From: Bacteroides sp.
GTDB lineage: Bacteria > Bacteroidota > Bacteroidia > Bacteroidales > UBA7960
Length of the DNA: 64,000 bases
Assembly: GCA_036351255.1 (NCBI GenBank)
Contig: JAZBOS010000052.1
Location: 1-64,000 of the forward strand
Direction of reading: 5' to 3'
This document shows positions 1-7,233 of this stretch, one piece after another. The first letter of the stretch is position 1. Each line of letters opens with the position of its first letter. The position numbers and the translations under genes were made by a program. Under the pieces are notes generated by a model that worked only from the letters and a program-made list of their open reading frames with translations, had not been told where the DNA came from and did not search any database.

Positions 1-87
1 ACCGAACAGGCTTTCGACCTGGCCTTGTCAAAACCAGAGGTCTTGAAAGACCTCATTGAAAAGGAAGTCAAGACCCTCCTGAATTAA
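1..87 (+). CDS. C-terminal end of a probable ArsF-type thioredoxin-like protein (partial)
   Basis: Only the last 28 residues and the stop codon are inside the window, in frame 1. The visible end is amphipathic and charged, reading AFDLALSKPEVLKDLIEKEV before TLLN. This resembles the end of the small thioredoxin-fold proteins (ArsF family) that precede ArsG-type permeases in Bacteroidota, as I remember that family. The stop lies one base before the ATG of the permease gene, so the two are almost certainly co-transcribed. The family name is an inference from position and tail; the active site is outside the window. Confidence 0.5.
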   Translation, partial: TEQAFDLALSKPEVLKDLIEKEVKTLLN

Positions 88-88
88 A

Positions 89-805
89 ATGGAATTTCTC
101 AGGCAACTGGCTGCCAGTACCGAACTACCCATAATTTCAGCATTCCTGCTGGGGTTAATGACGGCCGTGAGTCCCTGTCCTCTTGCTACCAATATTTCTG
201 CCATAGGATTTATCAGCAAAGACCTTGAGGATCGCCGAAGGGTATTCCTCAATGGAGTGTATTACACCCTCGGAAGGGCCATCAGCTATTCAGTTCTTGG
301 AGCCGTCCTGATATTTATCCTGAAGCAAGGCGCCAGCACCTACAGGGTTCAAAAGCTGGTCAGCGTTTATGGCGAACGTATCCTCGGCCCCTTGCTCATC
401 CTGATTGGCCTGTTTATGCTGGGGGTTTTTAAGCTGAATTTTTCCTTCCTGGGGAAACTGACCTCTTCCATGGAGAACCGGGCCAAAAAGGGTTCGCCCT
501 GGAGCGCACTTCTGTTGGGGGTGGTGTTTGCCCTGGCTTTTTGTCCATACAGCGGAGTGCTATATTTTGGTGGCCTCATACCGTTGTCCGTTTCATCAAA
601 TGCAGGATATTTTCTTCCTGTAGTTTTTGCCATTGCAACAGGTCTCCCGGTAATTATTTTTGCCTATATTCTGGCCTTTAGCGTATCAAAAATGGGCTCG
701 GTTTACAACAAGGTTAAAGCTTTTGAGTTTTGGTTCCGCAAAATTGTAGCTGTGATTTTTTTAATTGTCGGGGCCTATTATTGTTGGATCATTTTTATTA
801 AATAA
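89..805 (+). CDS. CcdA/DsbD-fold permease, ArsG-type (organoarsenical efflux family)
   Basis: A 238-residue polytopic membrane protein with about six hydrophobic segments. It carries the two Cys-Pro motifs of the CcdA/DsbD fold: SPCPLA at residues 28-33 (Cys30) and FCPYSG at 151-156 (Cys152). In CcdA/DsbD the paired cysteines carry reducing power across the membrane. The ArsG branch of this fold is linked to efflux of trivalent aromatic arsenicals in ArsEFG operons. The start follows the upstream stop by one base. Its place at the head of an ars-rich region supports the ArsG assignment, but a CcdA-like thiol-electron role for the neighbouring thioredoxins and rhodanese is a live alternative. 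Confidence 0.72.
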   Translation: MEFLRQLAASTELPIISAFLLGLMTAVSPCPLATNISAIGFISKDLEDRRRVFLNGVYYTLGRAISYSVLGAVLIFILKQGASTYRVQKLVSVYGERILGPLLILIGLFMLGVFKLNFSFLGKLTSSMENRAKKGSPWSALLLGVVFALAFCPYSGVLYFGGLIPLSVSSNAGYFLPVVFAIATGLPVIIFAYILAFSVSKMGSVYNKVKAFEFWFRKIVAVIFLIVGAYYCWIIFIK

Positions 806-820
806 TTTTTTTCAGGTTTC

Positions 821-840
821 ATTTCGCTATTTAGCGAAAT
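821..840. promoter_or_regulatory. 20-bp inverted repeat between the two permease genes
   Basis: Perfect 9-bp arms ATTTCGCTA and TAGCGAAAT are separated by TT, in the 50-bp gap between the ArsG-like permease and the next permease. There is no T-run, so it is a poor terminator. It may be an operator or a processing or stability hairpin. Its arms differ from the two ArsR operators further right. Confidence 0.4.
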
Positions 841-855
841 ACTAAAATAAATACG

Positions 856-2172
856 ATGGAAGTTAGAAAAGAGTTTAAAATTCTTTTGGTGATTGTAGTG
901 GTTTTTCTTGGGGTTTTTTTCATGCCCCTTGAAAGTAAGGTGTTTAATACCGCTATCGATGCTACACTTGATCTTTCGCGCTGGTATGCCCGCGAACACG
1001 TGATTCTTTGCCTGCTGCCCGCTTTTTTGATCGCCGGGGTCATTTCCGTTTTTGTAAGCCAAGCCTCCGTCATTAAGTACTTTGGTGCAAGGGCTAAGAA
1101 ATGGGTTGCCTATTCGGTGGCCGCCGTGTCGGGCACCATCCTTGCGGTCTGCTCCTGCACCATCCTGCCCTTGTTTTCCAGCATCCACAAAAGGGGTGCC
1201 GGTCTTGGGCCTGCAATTGCATTCCTGTATTCGGGCCCAGCCATCAATATCCTTGCCATCATTCTCACAGCCCGTATTCTGGGCTTTGAAATGGGGGTAG
1301 CCAGGGTGATCGGCGCCGTAGTTTTTGCTGTGGTAACCGGCCTCATCATGTCTTTTATTTACCGCAAGGAAGAAAAAGCCCGGGCCGCAGAACAAATGAA
1401 TTTTCCTGAGATACCCGAAACCCGCCCCTTGTGGCAAACCGCCCTGCATTTCTTTACCCTGGTGGTAATCCTGGTCTTTGCCAACTGGGGAAAACCCTCA
1501 GGAGAAACCAGCGGCGCATGGTATTTTATATGGTCAAACAAGTGGTACATCACCGGCATCTTCGGACTTGTGCTGGTGTTCTCCATGATTTATATCCTTA
1601 AGATGAAATCCTGGCAGGTGCTGTTGGGCGCTGCCGTTACTGCCCTTAGCGCCTTGTTGATAGGCAATCCGCTGGTGGTGATGGTCGTGGCCATTGCTGC
1701 GGTCAGCACCATTGGCCTGATGGATAAGGCCGATCACGGCGAAAACCGCGAGTGGATATTATCGAGCTGGGGATTTACCAAGCAAATTGTGCCTCTGCTG
1801 GCCATTGGGGTGGTCATTGCCGGGTTTTTACTGGGCTCCACCCATGATAATGTTTCCATGCCGGGTGTTGTTCCCAACGAATGGGTGGCCTGGCTGGTGG
1901 GTGGAAACTCTTTGGCAGCCAACTTCTTCGCTTCCGTAATCGGGGCATTTATGTATTTTGCCACCCTGACCGAAGTACCCATCCTGCAAGGGTTGCTGGC
2001 CTCCGGAATGGGGAAAGGTCCTGCCCTTGCCTTATTGCTGGCAGGCCCATCTCTTTCGCTGCCTAATATGCTGGTGATCCGCGGCGTTTTAGGAACCCAA
2101 AAAACGCTTGTTTATATTTCCATTGTAGTGGTGCTATCTACCCTTGCAGGTATAATTTTTGGAAGCATATAA
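856..2172 (+). CDS. ArsP-type permease (PF03773/DUF318 family)
   Basis: A 438-residue membrane protein with roughly ten hydrophobic helices. Near the N-terminus it has VCSCTILPLF (residues 98-107; Cys99 and Cys101), followed by GPAIAFLYSGPAIN. This Cys-Ser-Cys plus Gly-Pro-rich repeat pattern is typical of PF03773 permeases, which include ArsP, an exporter of trivalent methylated and aromatic arsenicals. A second copy of the Gly-Pro pattern (LLLAGPSLSLPNML) is near the C-terminus, so this is a full two-repeat protein. Start ATG at 856 lies about 15 bp after the inverted repeat. It is probably an efflux pump, but the substrate cannot be read from sequence. Confidence 0.75.
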   Translation: MEVRKEFKILLVIVVVFLGVFFMPLESKVFNTAIDATLDLSRWYAREHVILCLLPAFLIAGVISVFVSQASVIKYFGARAKKWVAYSVAAVSGTILAVCSCTILPLFSSIHKRGAGLGPAIAFLYSGPAINILAIILTARILGFEMGVARVIGAVVFAVVTGLIMSFIYRKEEKARAAEQMNFPEIPETRPLWQTALHFFTLVVILVFANWGKPSGETSGAWYFIWSNKWYITGIFGLVLVFSMIYILKMKSWQVLLGAAVTALSALLIGNPLVVMVVAIAAVSTIGLMDKADHGENREWILSSWGFTKQIVPLLAIGVVIAGFLLGSTHDNVSMPGVVPNEWVAWLVGGNSLAANFFASVIGAFMYFATLTEVPILQGLLASGMGKGPALALLLAGPSLSLPNMLVIRGVLGTQKTLVYISIVVVLSTLAGIIFGSI

Positions 2173-2370
2173 ATTGTTATTATAGCAAATCTTAAAATCC
2201 TGGTAATGAATTTTCTTAAAATGAAATCAGGTCTATGACAAGTAATGAGATTAATAATTGAAAACCTGAATAGGTAAATCCTGATTTTATAACTGAACTG
2301 GAATATTTGATAATTACCAAAGCTTTAAGACAACGTACTTTAAGAAACAAACTTTTAAAAAACACAAATA

Positions 2371-2808
2371 GTGAAAACAACAGACAAACCTGCCCTTCAG
2401 GAATTTCATATTGAAGGAGTAAAGCATATTACCCCTTCGCTGGTTTTTGAAGCTTTGAAGAACAATGAAGCGGTGCTAATTGATGTTCGTGAGGAAGATG
2501 AAGTGAGCCTTGAGAGGATTCCCCTTGACAATGTTTTGTATCACCCTCTATCGGTAATTCTTGACAGGATACCTTACATTTCCAAAGATCAGCAAATTAT
2601 TTTAGGATGTTCGGCCGGAGTCAGGAGTGTCAAAGTAGCCAATTTGCTTAACATTCAGGGATTTCCGAATGTGGCCAATCTGGATGGTGGTTTTGCCACC
2701 TGGAAAACAATGGGGCTTCCAATAGAAAGCGTTTTGTCATTAGGAGGAAATTGTGGATGTGGTTGTAATCCCTCTCCAACCGGAAGTAAAGGAGGTTCTT
2801 GTTGTTAA
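2371..2808 (+). CDS. Rhodanese-domain protein with Cys-rich C-terminal tail
   Basis: A 145-residue cytoplasmic protein with one rhodanese domain (about 20-118). The active-site loop is GCSAGVRS with Cys80, close to the canonical CxxGxRS, so sulfurtransferase activity is plausible. The tail is unusual: GNCGCGC at 127-132 and GGSCC at the very end give five further cysteines, a likely metalloid- or sulfur-binding appendage. The start is GTG at 2371, the first start codon of the frame that leaves a complete domain. It sits about 200 bp after the permease, between two permease systems and next to a small thioredoxin, which suggests thiol or persulfide handling linked to metalloid efflux. Confidence 0.8.
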   Translation: MKTTDKPALQEFHIEGVKHITPSLVFEALKNNEAVLIDVREEDEVSLERIPLDNVLYHPLSVILDRIPYISKDQQIILGCSAGVRSVKVANLLNIQGFPNVANLDGGFATWKTMGLPIESVLSLGGNCGCGCNPSPTGSKGGSCC

Positions 2809-2925
2809 GAAACCTAATTTTGGCTGGAGTTTTGCTTCTGGGTCCACTTCCTTGACAGGCATTACAATTAACTTCGGAAAAGCATCCCATCAGACTATAC
2901 GAAGGTGCTATTTTAAGTATTTACC

Positions 2926-3136
2926 GTGAAGTCATATCAAATCTTTACAACAAACTCAAAAACTGAAGAAAGCAAGGCATGGTTAACTGATTATCCGAGA
3001 GAGAAGGTAAAAAGGAGAAGCCATTACATTCCCTGATGTGGCAGAGCTGAGAGAACTTTACCGAAAAGGACACCTGTGGGAAAAAGTGACCAAACAAATG
3101 AAGGCATCCGGGAAGCTGGAGCCGAAAGATAAATAA
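2926..3136 (+). pseudogene. Small ORF of about 69 codons interrupted by a +1 frameshift at CCC-TGA
   Basis: From GTG at 2926 the frame reads 36 codons and stops at TGA 3034-3036, directly after a CCC codon. Skipping one base there opens a second frame, DVAELRELYRKGHLWEKV, that runs to TAA at 3134-3136. Joined, the two parts make a coherent, charged 69-residue peptide, so the reading frame was probably once continuous. I do not recognise the family. Either this is a decayed gene, a sequencing error, or a real +1 shift site (proline codon before TGA). The rest of 2809-3154 holds only broken hydrophobic fragments, which favours decay. Confidence 0.35.
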
Positions 3137-3154
3137 CTTTTAAACCTTTTTATT

Positions 3155-3394
3155 ATGAACATAAAAGTTCTTGGTCCGGGTTGTCCCAATTGTGTGCGCC
3201 TGGAAAATCTTTGCAAAGAGTTAGTGGATGAACTTGGGCTTAACGCTCAGGTTGAAAAGATTACCGATATTAATGAGTATGGAAAATACGGAGTCATGTT
3301 AACTCCCGGACTTGTGGTTAACGGCAAGGTGCTTTTACAAGGTAAACTGCCCACCAAAGCCACTCTATCAAATTGGCTTAAAAACGAGGAATAA
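3155..3394 (+). CDS. Small thioredoxin-fold redox protein (CPNC, TM0996/MTH895-like)
   Basis: A 79-residue cytoplasmic protein whose N-terminus is MNIKVLGPGCPNCVRL, with the redox pair Cys10-Pro-Asn-Cys13. The cis-proline region is LTPGLVVNG. Length and motif match the small redox-active disulfide protein 2 family, which often sits beside PF03773 permeases and ArsR regulators. It ends 21 bp before the first half-permease gene. I infer that it shuttles thiols, or binds a thiophilic metalloid, for the permease next door. Confidence 0.8.
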   Translation: MNIKVLGPGCPNCVRLENLCKELVDELGLNAQVEKITDINEYGKYGVMLTPGLVVNGKVLLQGKLPTKATLSNWLKNEE

Positions 3395-3415
3395 ATAATT
3401 ATACAAGGGTAGTCT

Positions 3416-3886
3416 TTGAAAGCCTTAATGATCTTTTCAGCATTCGCCATTGCCGTTTCATCTTTGGCAAATTGGCAGAAAACCCGTGAAGGTTTATCTC
3501 GTGGGATTAAAATGTTTGTCAAGCTGCTTCCGGCATTGGTGTTGGTTTTAGTTTTGGTTAGCCTTGTGCTCTTTCTGCTGCCAGACGAATTGATCATTAA
3601 ATACCTGGGTGAAGGATCCGGAATGAAAGGCTGGCTGATAGCCGCATTTTTTGGCTCTGTTGCCATGATACCCGGCTTTATTGCTTATCCCCTTGCCGGG
3701 ATGCTTGTTAAAAGTGGAGTTGCTTATGGAACCATTGCTGTTTTTATCACAACTCTTATGATGGTAGGTATTGTAACACTGCCCATAGAGGCTGAATTCT
3801 TTGGTTGGAGAACGAGTCTTATCCGGAATGGACTGAGCCTGATTGCTGCAATTTTTATAGGTTTCATAATGGCCTTAATTTTATGA
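3416..3886 (+). CDS. N-terminal half of a split PF03773-type permease
   Basis: A 156-residue protein with about four membrane helices. After the second helix comes YLGEGSGMKGW, the linker typical of one PF03773 repeat, then GSVAMIPGFIAYPLAG. The start is TTG at 3416; ATG at 3428 is an alternative. Its stop overlaps the ATG of the next gene (ATGA), so the two are translationally coupled. The partner carries the matching repeat HIGESSGWKGT. Compared with the 438-residue permease upstream, each gene is about one repeat. The two products probably form a heterodimeric transporter. Confidence 0.7.
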   Translation: MKALMIFSAFAIAVSSLANWQKTREGLSRGIKMFVKLLPALVLVLVLVSLVLFLLPDELIIKYLGEGSGMKGWLIAAFFGSVAMIPGFIAYPLAGMLVKSGVAYGTIAVFITTLMMVGIVTLPIEAEFFGWRTSLIRNGLSLIAAIFIGFIMALIL

Positions 3887-4398
3887 AATTACTTACAAAA
3901 TATTCCTTTGCAATTTTGTTTCTGGCATTTATCGGATTGTCATATTGGTTTGATTTTTCGGTCGGTGAACAGATCGGGCTGAATTTCTGGACATTTTTCA
4001 AAGAGATGATTGTGTTCCTGCCAATGATGTTTATTCTGATAGGCCTTTTTGATGTCTGGGTGCCCAAGGAGCGTATCGAAAAACATATTGGTGAATCCTC
4101 GGGCTGGAAGGGAACCGGCCTTGTCATTTTACTTGCAGGTCTGCAGGCTGGACCACTTTATGGCGCCTTTCCCTTTGCTTATATCCTTTGGATTAAAGGT
4201 TGCAGTATTCGCAACATTTTTATCTATTTAGGCGCCTTCGCAACAATAAAAATTCCCATGATCGCTTTCGAAATAGGTTTTCTTGGGCTGAAGTTTTCTT
4301 TACTTCGTACCCTCATTACTTTGCCGGTCTTTATTCTTTTAGGTTATCTAATGGAATGGCATTTGCAAGACAAAAACTTTGAAGTTAAACACCCCTAA
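3883..4398 (+). CDS. C-terminal half of a split PF03773-type permease
   Basis: A 171-residue membrane protein with four to five helices, starting at ATG 3883 inside the stop of the previous gene (4-bp overlap). The repeat linker is HIGESSGWKGT, followed by LLAGLQAGPLYGAFPFAY, matching the Gly-Pro core of the other half. A longer in-frame extension upstream to 3805 exists but would run through the previous gene and lacks membrane character, so the overlap start is preferred. Probable partner of the preceding half-permease; substrate unknown, metalloid or sulfur compound by context. Confidence 0.7.
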   Translation: MKLLTKYSFAILFLAFIGLSYWFDFSVGEQIGLNFWTFFKEMIVFLPMMFILIGLFDVWVPKERIEKHIGESSGWKGTGLVILLAGLQAGPLYGAFPFAYILWIKGCSIRNIFIYLGAFATIKIPMIAFEIGFLGLKFSLLRTLITLPVFILLGYLMEWHLQDKNFEVKHP

Positions 4399-4420
4399 GT
4401 ATTAATGTAAATTTTACAGT

Positions 4421-4888
4421 ATGAAGAATCTAAAATTAGGCGGTACCGGTTTTTTTGCCTTTTTTGTTTTTATGGTCGCATTAGGCTGCACTGGGAACAC
4501 CGGGTCAAACCAGGCAAATGTCATTGAAAACGAAACCTTGGCTATGGCTGAGCCGGCGGCTGAGAATGTGGCAACAGAAGCATTGGAAGCAAAACAGGAA
4601 AAAAAATATAAGGTTACTTTTATTGAGCTTGGTTCAGTACGCTGCATTCCTTGCCAGAAAATGGTGCCTATCATGAAGTCCATTGAAGAAAACTACGGTG
4701 ACCAGGTCAAGGTTATTTTCTATGATGTCTGGACCCCTGAAGGTCAACCTTTTGGACAGAAATACGGTATTAATTTAATCCCAACCCAGGTTTTTCTTGA
4801 TGAAAACGGGGAAGAGTATTTCAGGCATGAGGGGTTTTTCCCCGAAGAAGAGCTTGTTAAGGTGCTGAAAATGAAAGGGGTTATTTAA
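4421..4888 (+). CDS. Thioredoxin-domain lipoprotein
   Basis: A 155-residue protein with a signal peptide ending in a lipobox (VALGC, Cys23), an acidic low-complexity linker (about 30-60) and a thioredoxin domain with active site CIPC (Cys75, Cys78) and cis-Pro in LIPTQV. It is therefore predicted to be a periplasm-facing lipoprotein thioredoxin. It starts 22 bp after the split permease and is the last gene before the first arsR, so it probably belongs to the same transcript. A likely job is reducing periplasmic disulfides or thiolated metalloids, possibly with electrons from the CcdA-fold protein at 89-805. Confidence 0.8.
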   Translation: MKNLKLGGTGFFAFFVFMVALGCTGNTGSNQANVIENETLAMAEPAAENVATEALEAKQEKKYKVTFIELGSVRCIPCQKMVPIMKSIEENYGDQVKVIFYDVWTPEGQPFGQKYGINLIPTQVFLDENGEEYFRHEGFFPEEELVKVLKMKGVI

Positions 4889-5058
4889 TTGCCCCTGAGT
4901 TTTTAATTAAAGTTGGTTTAAATCGCGTTGAAAATCAACCTGAACGATTGTGGTTCTGAAAAGTGTCCGCCAGTGGATGGGAAAATAAGTTTTTGTGGAT
5001 TTTTATCAGGGGTAGATGCGCAAAAAAAAGTGATTTTTTTAAAATAAGTGAATAATTT

Positions 5059-5097
5059 TTTGCTGTAAATAAAATTATGTCGTAAGTTTGCGACATA
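5059..5097 (+). promoter_or_regulatory. arsR-1 promoter and overlapping operator
   Basis: The -7 box TAAGTTTG (5083-5090) is a perfect TAnnTTTG match, and TTTG at 5059-5062 lies 20 bp upstream as a -33 box. The -7 box is flanked exactly by arms TATGTCG (5076-5082) and CGACATA (5091-5097), a 22-bp inverted repeat with 18 matching positions. A dimeric repressor bound here would cover the promoter. Transcription would start within about 10-15 bases of the TTG start codons, leaving a very short leader. Confidence 0.75.
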
Positions 5098-5104
5098 GAA
5101 AACA

Positions 5105-5467
5105 TTGACATTGAATAAATCTACAAAATTTGATGTAAGCCTCCAGGAGCTTGCACTTTTTGCCAGGGCTATTTCGCATCCTGCAAGGCTTGCTATTTTG
5201 AAATACCTCGCTGAAACAAAAACGTGCATTTCAGGCGATATTTCAGAATATTTACCCCTGAGTCGTACCACTGTTTCACAACATCTTTATGAGTTAAAGA
5301 AATTGGGGTTGATTCACGGAGAAATTGATGGCCTGAAAGTCAATTATTGTTTGTGTTCTGGTTCCATTCAAGCATACCTCGAAAAATTCGAGGCTTTTTT
5401 CACTCCAATCAAAGGTGTTGATATTGAATGCCCGCCTAATTTGAATGAGAAAGAAAAACTTAAATAA
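5105..5467 (+). CDS. arsR: ArsR/SmtB-family repressor (arsR-1)
   Basis: A 120-residue winged-helix protein with HPARLAIL at the start of the DNA-binding domain and recognition helix LPLSRTTVSQHLYELKKLGLI (about 50-70). The classical ELCVCDL metal site is absent. Candidate thiol ligands are Cys41 (KTCISG) and Cys82/Cys84 (NYCLC), in the same places as in the second ArsR of this window. No ATG lies near the N-terminus; TTG at 5105 or 5111 is the likely start because the promoter ends just before. The inverted repeat over its own promoter implies autorepression relieved by arsenite or antimonite (inference). Confidence 0.85.
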   Translation: MTLNKSTKFDVSLQELALFARAISHPARLAILKYLAETKTCISGDISEYLPLSRTTVSQHLYELKKLGLIHGEIDGLKVNYCLCSGSIQAYLEKFEAFFTPIKGVDIECPPNLNEKEKLK

Positions 5468-5530
5468 ATTTCGATTTTTTTGAATTGCTGTTCTGAATAA
5501 CTCTTTGTTAATCTCTAAACTGTTTTTATT

Positions 5531-5926
5531 ATGAAAAAAGCACTCTTTTTATTCTCATTTCTGGGTTTTATGTGCATTGGCCTTTTTGCCCAGAATAATC
5601 CTGTTGCCAAGGCTGATTCCATTATTTTTAAGAGTTTGGTTCACGATTATGGAACCATTGAACAGGGTGGCGATGGAACCTGTGAATTCAGTTTCACCAA
5701 CACTGGAAAAGAGCCCATTGTGCTTTCCGGTGTACGTGCATCCTGCGGCTGTACTGTTCCTGAATGGTCAAAAGAACCGGTTCTGCCAGGCCAAACCAGC
5801 GTCATCAAGGTGAAATACGACACCAGGAGGCTGGGCGCAATCAACAAATCCATCGTTGTGAACTCCAATGCCATCAATTCCCCAGTGATTTTAAAGATCA
5901 CCGGGAATATTGTTGCGAAACAATAA
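5531..5926 (+). CDS. Secreted DUF1573 protein
   Basis: A 131-residue protein with a signal peptide (cleavage near residue 20, GLFAQ) and one DUF1573 domain, an immunoglobulin-like beta fold. Typical marks are HDYGTIEQGG, FSFTNTGKEPI, the SCGCTVPEWS motif with paired Cys, and LPGQTSVIKVKYD. DUF1573 proteins are abundant in the Bacteroidota periplasm and their function is not settled. It lies 63 bp after arsR-1 on the same strand with no clear terminator between, so it may be under the same ArsR control. Confidence 0.8.
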   Translation: MKKALFLFSFLGFMCIGLFAQNNPVAKADSIIFKSLVHDYGTIEQGGDGTCEFSFTNTGKEPIVLSGVRASCGCTVPEWSKEPVLPGQTSVIKVKYDTRRLGAINKSIVVNSNAINSPVILKITGNIVAKQ

Positions 5927-6179
5927 ATTATTGATTTCCGAAATTACTTTTTTCAGTATTTGGAAAGCTATCCACCGGCTTTTTGCCCATGATTTTAGTG
6001 GCTGAGGGCCGGTGGAACGCAATAATCCCAAAAACGACTTTGCCCGTTTTGTGTTTAATGTCTTTAATCAAATGAGAAGCGGTTGTCCCGGCAAAATAAA
6101 AGGGCAACCTTAAAAACTATTTAAAAAATGAATTGTTATTAGTATATTTATATAACAAAGCACCTAAAGAAAATTCAAA

Positions 6180-6683
6180 ATGAAAAAAAGCAATATTTTT
6201 ATTACAGCCCTGGCTTTGTTTTTTGCAGTATCCTGCAGCGGCCCTGAAAAAAAGGAGGCTGAGCAATCCTCCGATGGAATTGTCCAGGAACAAACCCAAC
6301 AAGCTGCAGAGGACCCGCAAGAGGAGGCCCTTACCGATTTGCCGGAACAGGCATCAAGTCAGTCGTCTGCTGGGCAAAATGAAGCACCGCCCTTGCTGAA
6401 CCCTCCCCACGGACAGCCTTATCACCGCTGTGATATTCCTGTTGGAAGTCCTTTGCCAGCCGGTTCACCTCAAGAATCAACCACCACGGCGGCTGCAACT
6501 CCTGCATCTGCCCCGGTTGACAGGTCAATGATTCCCACCGTTGAAAATGCCAATCGAATGGGTGCTTCGGCGGGCAGCCAGGCCACTGCTGCAACAGGAA
6601 CGCCGCCACGGCTTAATCCTCCGCACGGACAACCGTTCCACCGTTGCGATATTCCGGTTGGAAGCCCACTACCAGTCAATTAA
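6180..6683 (+). CDS. Lipoprotein with duplicated HRCDIP motif
   Basis: A 167-residue lipoprotein (lipobox ending at Cys19). It is low in complexity, rich in Ala, Ser, Gln and Glu, except for two near-identical blocks at residues 73-93 and 145-165. The first starts LNPPHGQPYHRCDIPVGSPL; the second differs by Phe for Tyr. Each block has two His and one Cys in a fixed PHGQPxHRCDIP arrangement, which looks like a metal- or metalloid-binding module. The second block ends two residues before the C-terminus. I do not know a function. It lies between the two arsR genes, which suggests periplasmic arsenic or metal binding (inference). Confidence 0.7.
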   Translation: MKKSNIFITALALFFAVSCSGPEKKEAEQSSDGIVQEQTQQAAEDPQEEALTDLPEQASSQSSAGQNEAPPLLNPPHGQPYHRCDIPVGSPLPAGSPQESTTTAAATPASAPVDRSMIPTVENANRMGASAGSQATAATGTPPRLNPPHGQPFHRCDIPVGSPLPVN

Positions 6684-6692
6684 GGTTTTTTG

Positions 6693-6740
6693 TATTTTTG
6701 CCCCGAGGTTTATTGGCAAGCCAGCGATTGGTGCGCTGGC
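6693..6740 (+). promoter_or_regulatory. Candidate -7 box and leader hairpin before the HesB-like gene
   Basis: TATTTTTG at 6693-6700 fits the TAnnTTTG consensus; no good -33 box is seen. A hairpin with 7-bp arms GCCAGCG (6720-6726) and CGCTGGC (6734-6740) follows, and would lie in the leader of the next gene or end the previous one. There is no T-run. Confidence 0.4.
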
Positions 6741-6789
6741 TGCATTAAAACTTGTATTCCGGGTTTAATTGAAAGAATAACAATCAGTT

Positions 6790-7113
6790 ATGGATAATCA
6801 TTCAACAATAACAGGTGCTTTTCGTGTTTCTGAGCAGGCCGCCGAAAAGTTCAAGGAAATCATTGAGTCGATGGAAGAACGCCCTGCAGGGGTCAGGATT
6901 TACAATGCTTCGGGCTGCTGCGGCGCTTCGGTGCAGATGGAGTTGGCTGAAGGCTTGCGCCCCGGCGAAATGGAGGTGGATGTGGAAGGGGTACCCTTTT
7001 TTGTGGCAACCGATTTTCTGCCCGAACTCAGCCCCGTGACCATTGATTTTACTGATGGTGGTTTTCGCCTCCTGGGCTTCAAGAAAAGTGAAGGCTGCTG
7101 CGGCGGGCATTAA
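6790..7113 (+). CDS. HesB/IscA-like A-type protein with CC motifs
   Basis: A 107-residue cytoplasmic protein of the HesB/IscA fold: an N-terminal helix (VSEQAAEKFKEIIES), then VRIYNASGCCGASVQMEL with Cys43-Cys44, and a C-terminal EGCCGGH with Cys103-Cys104. Ordinary IscA proteins have single Cys at the first site and CxC at the last; paired CC at both is a variant seen in the iron-sulfur-like family members without a housekeeping role. A strong terminator hairpin follows at 7170-7203. Function could be iron-sulfur assembly or binding of a thiophilic metalloid; context favours the second. Confidence 0.72.
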   Translation: MDNHSTITGAFRVSEQAAEKFKEIIESMEERPAGVRIYNASGCCGASVQMELAEGLRPGEMEVDVEGVPFFVATDFLPELSPVTIDFTDGGFRLLGFKKSEGCCGGH

Positions 7114-7169
7114 AAAACCTCAACATTTTCCCTGATTTTCGTTGAATTTCCTCTAAAAATCAGACTGTT

Positions 7170-7203
7170 AAGCTTATTTCAACACTTTGTTTGAAATAAG
7201 CTT
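7170..7203 (+). terminator. Hairpin terminator after the HesB-like gene
   Basis: Perfect 13-bp arms AAGCTTATTTCAA and TTGAAATAAGCTT with an 8-base loop, followed by a T-rich stretch (TTGTTTG). It separates the HesB-like gene from the arsR-2 operon. Confidence 0.7.
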
Positions 7204-7233
7204 TTGTTTGTATTAAAAACTCCACCCTCTGTT

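Noticed and set aside
778..1449. Long open frame on the minus strand opposite the ArsP-type permease
   Set aside because: It reads Gly-, Lys- and His-rich low-quality protein with no domain, and it mirrors the third-position bias of the permease gene.
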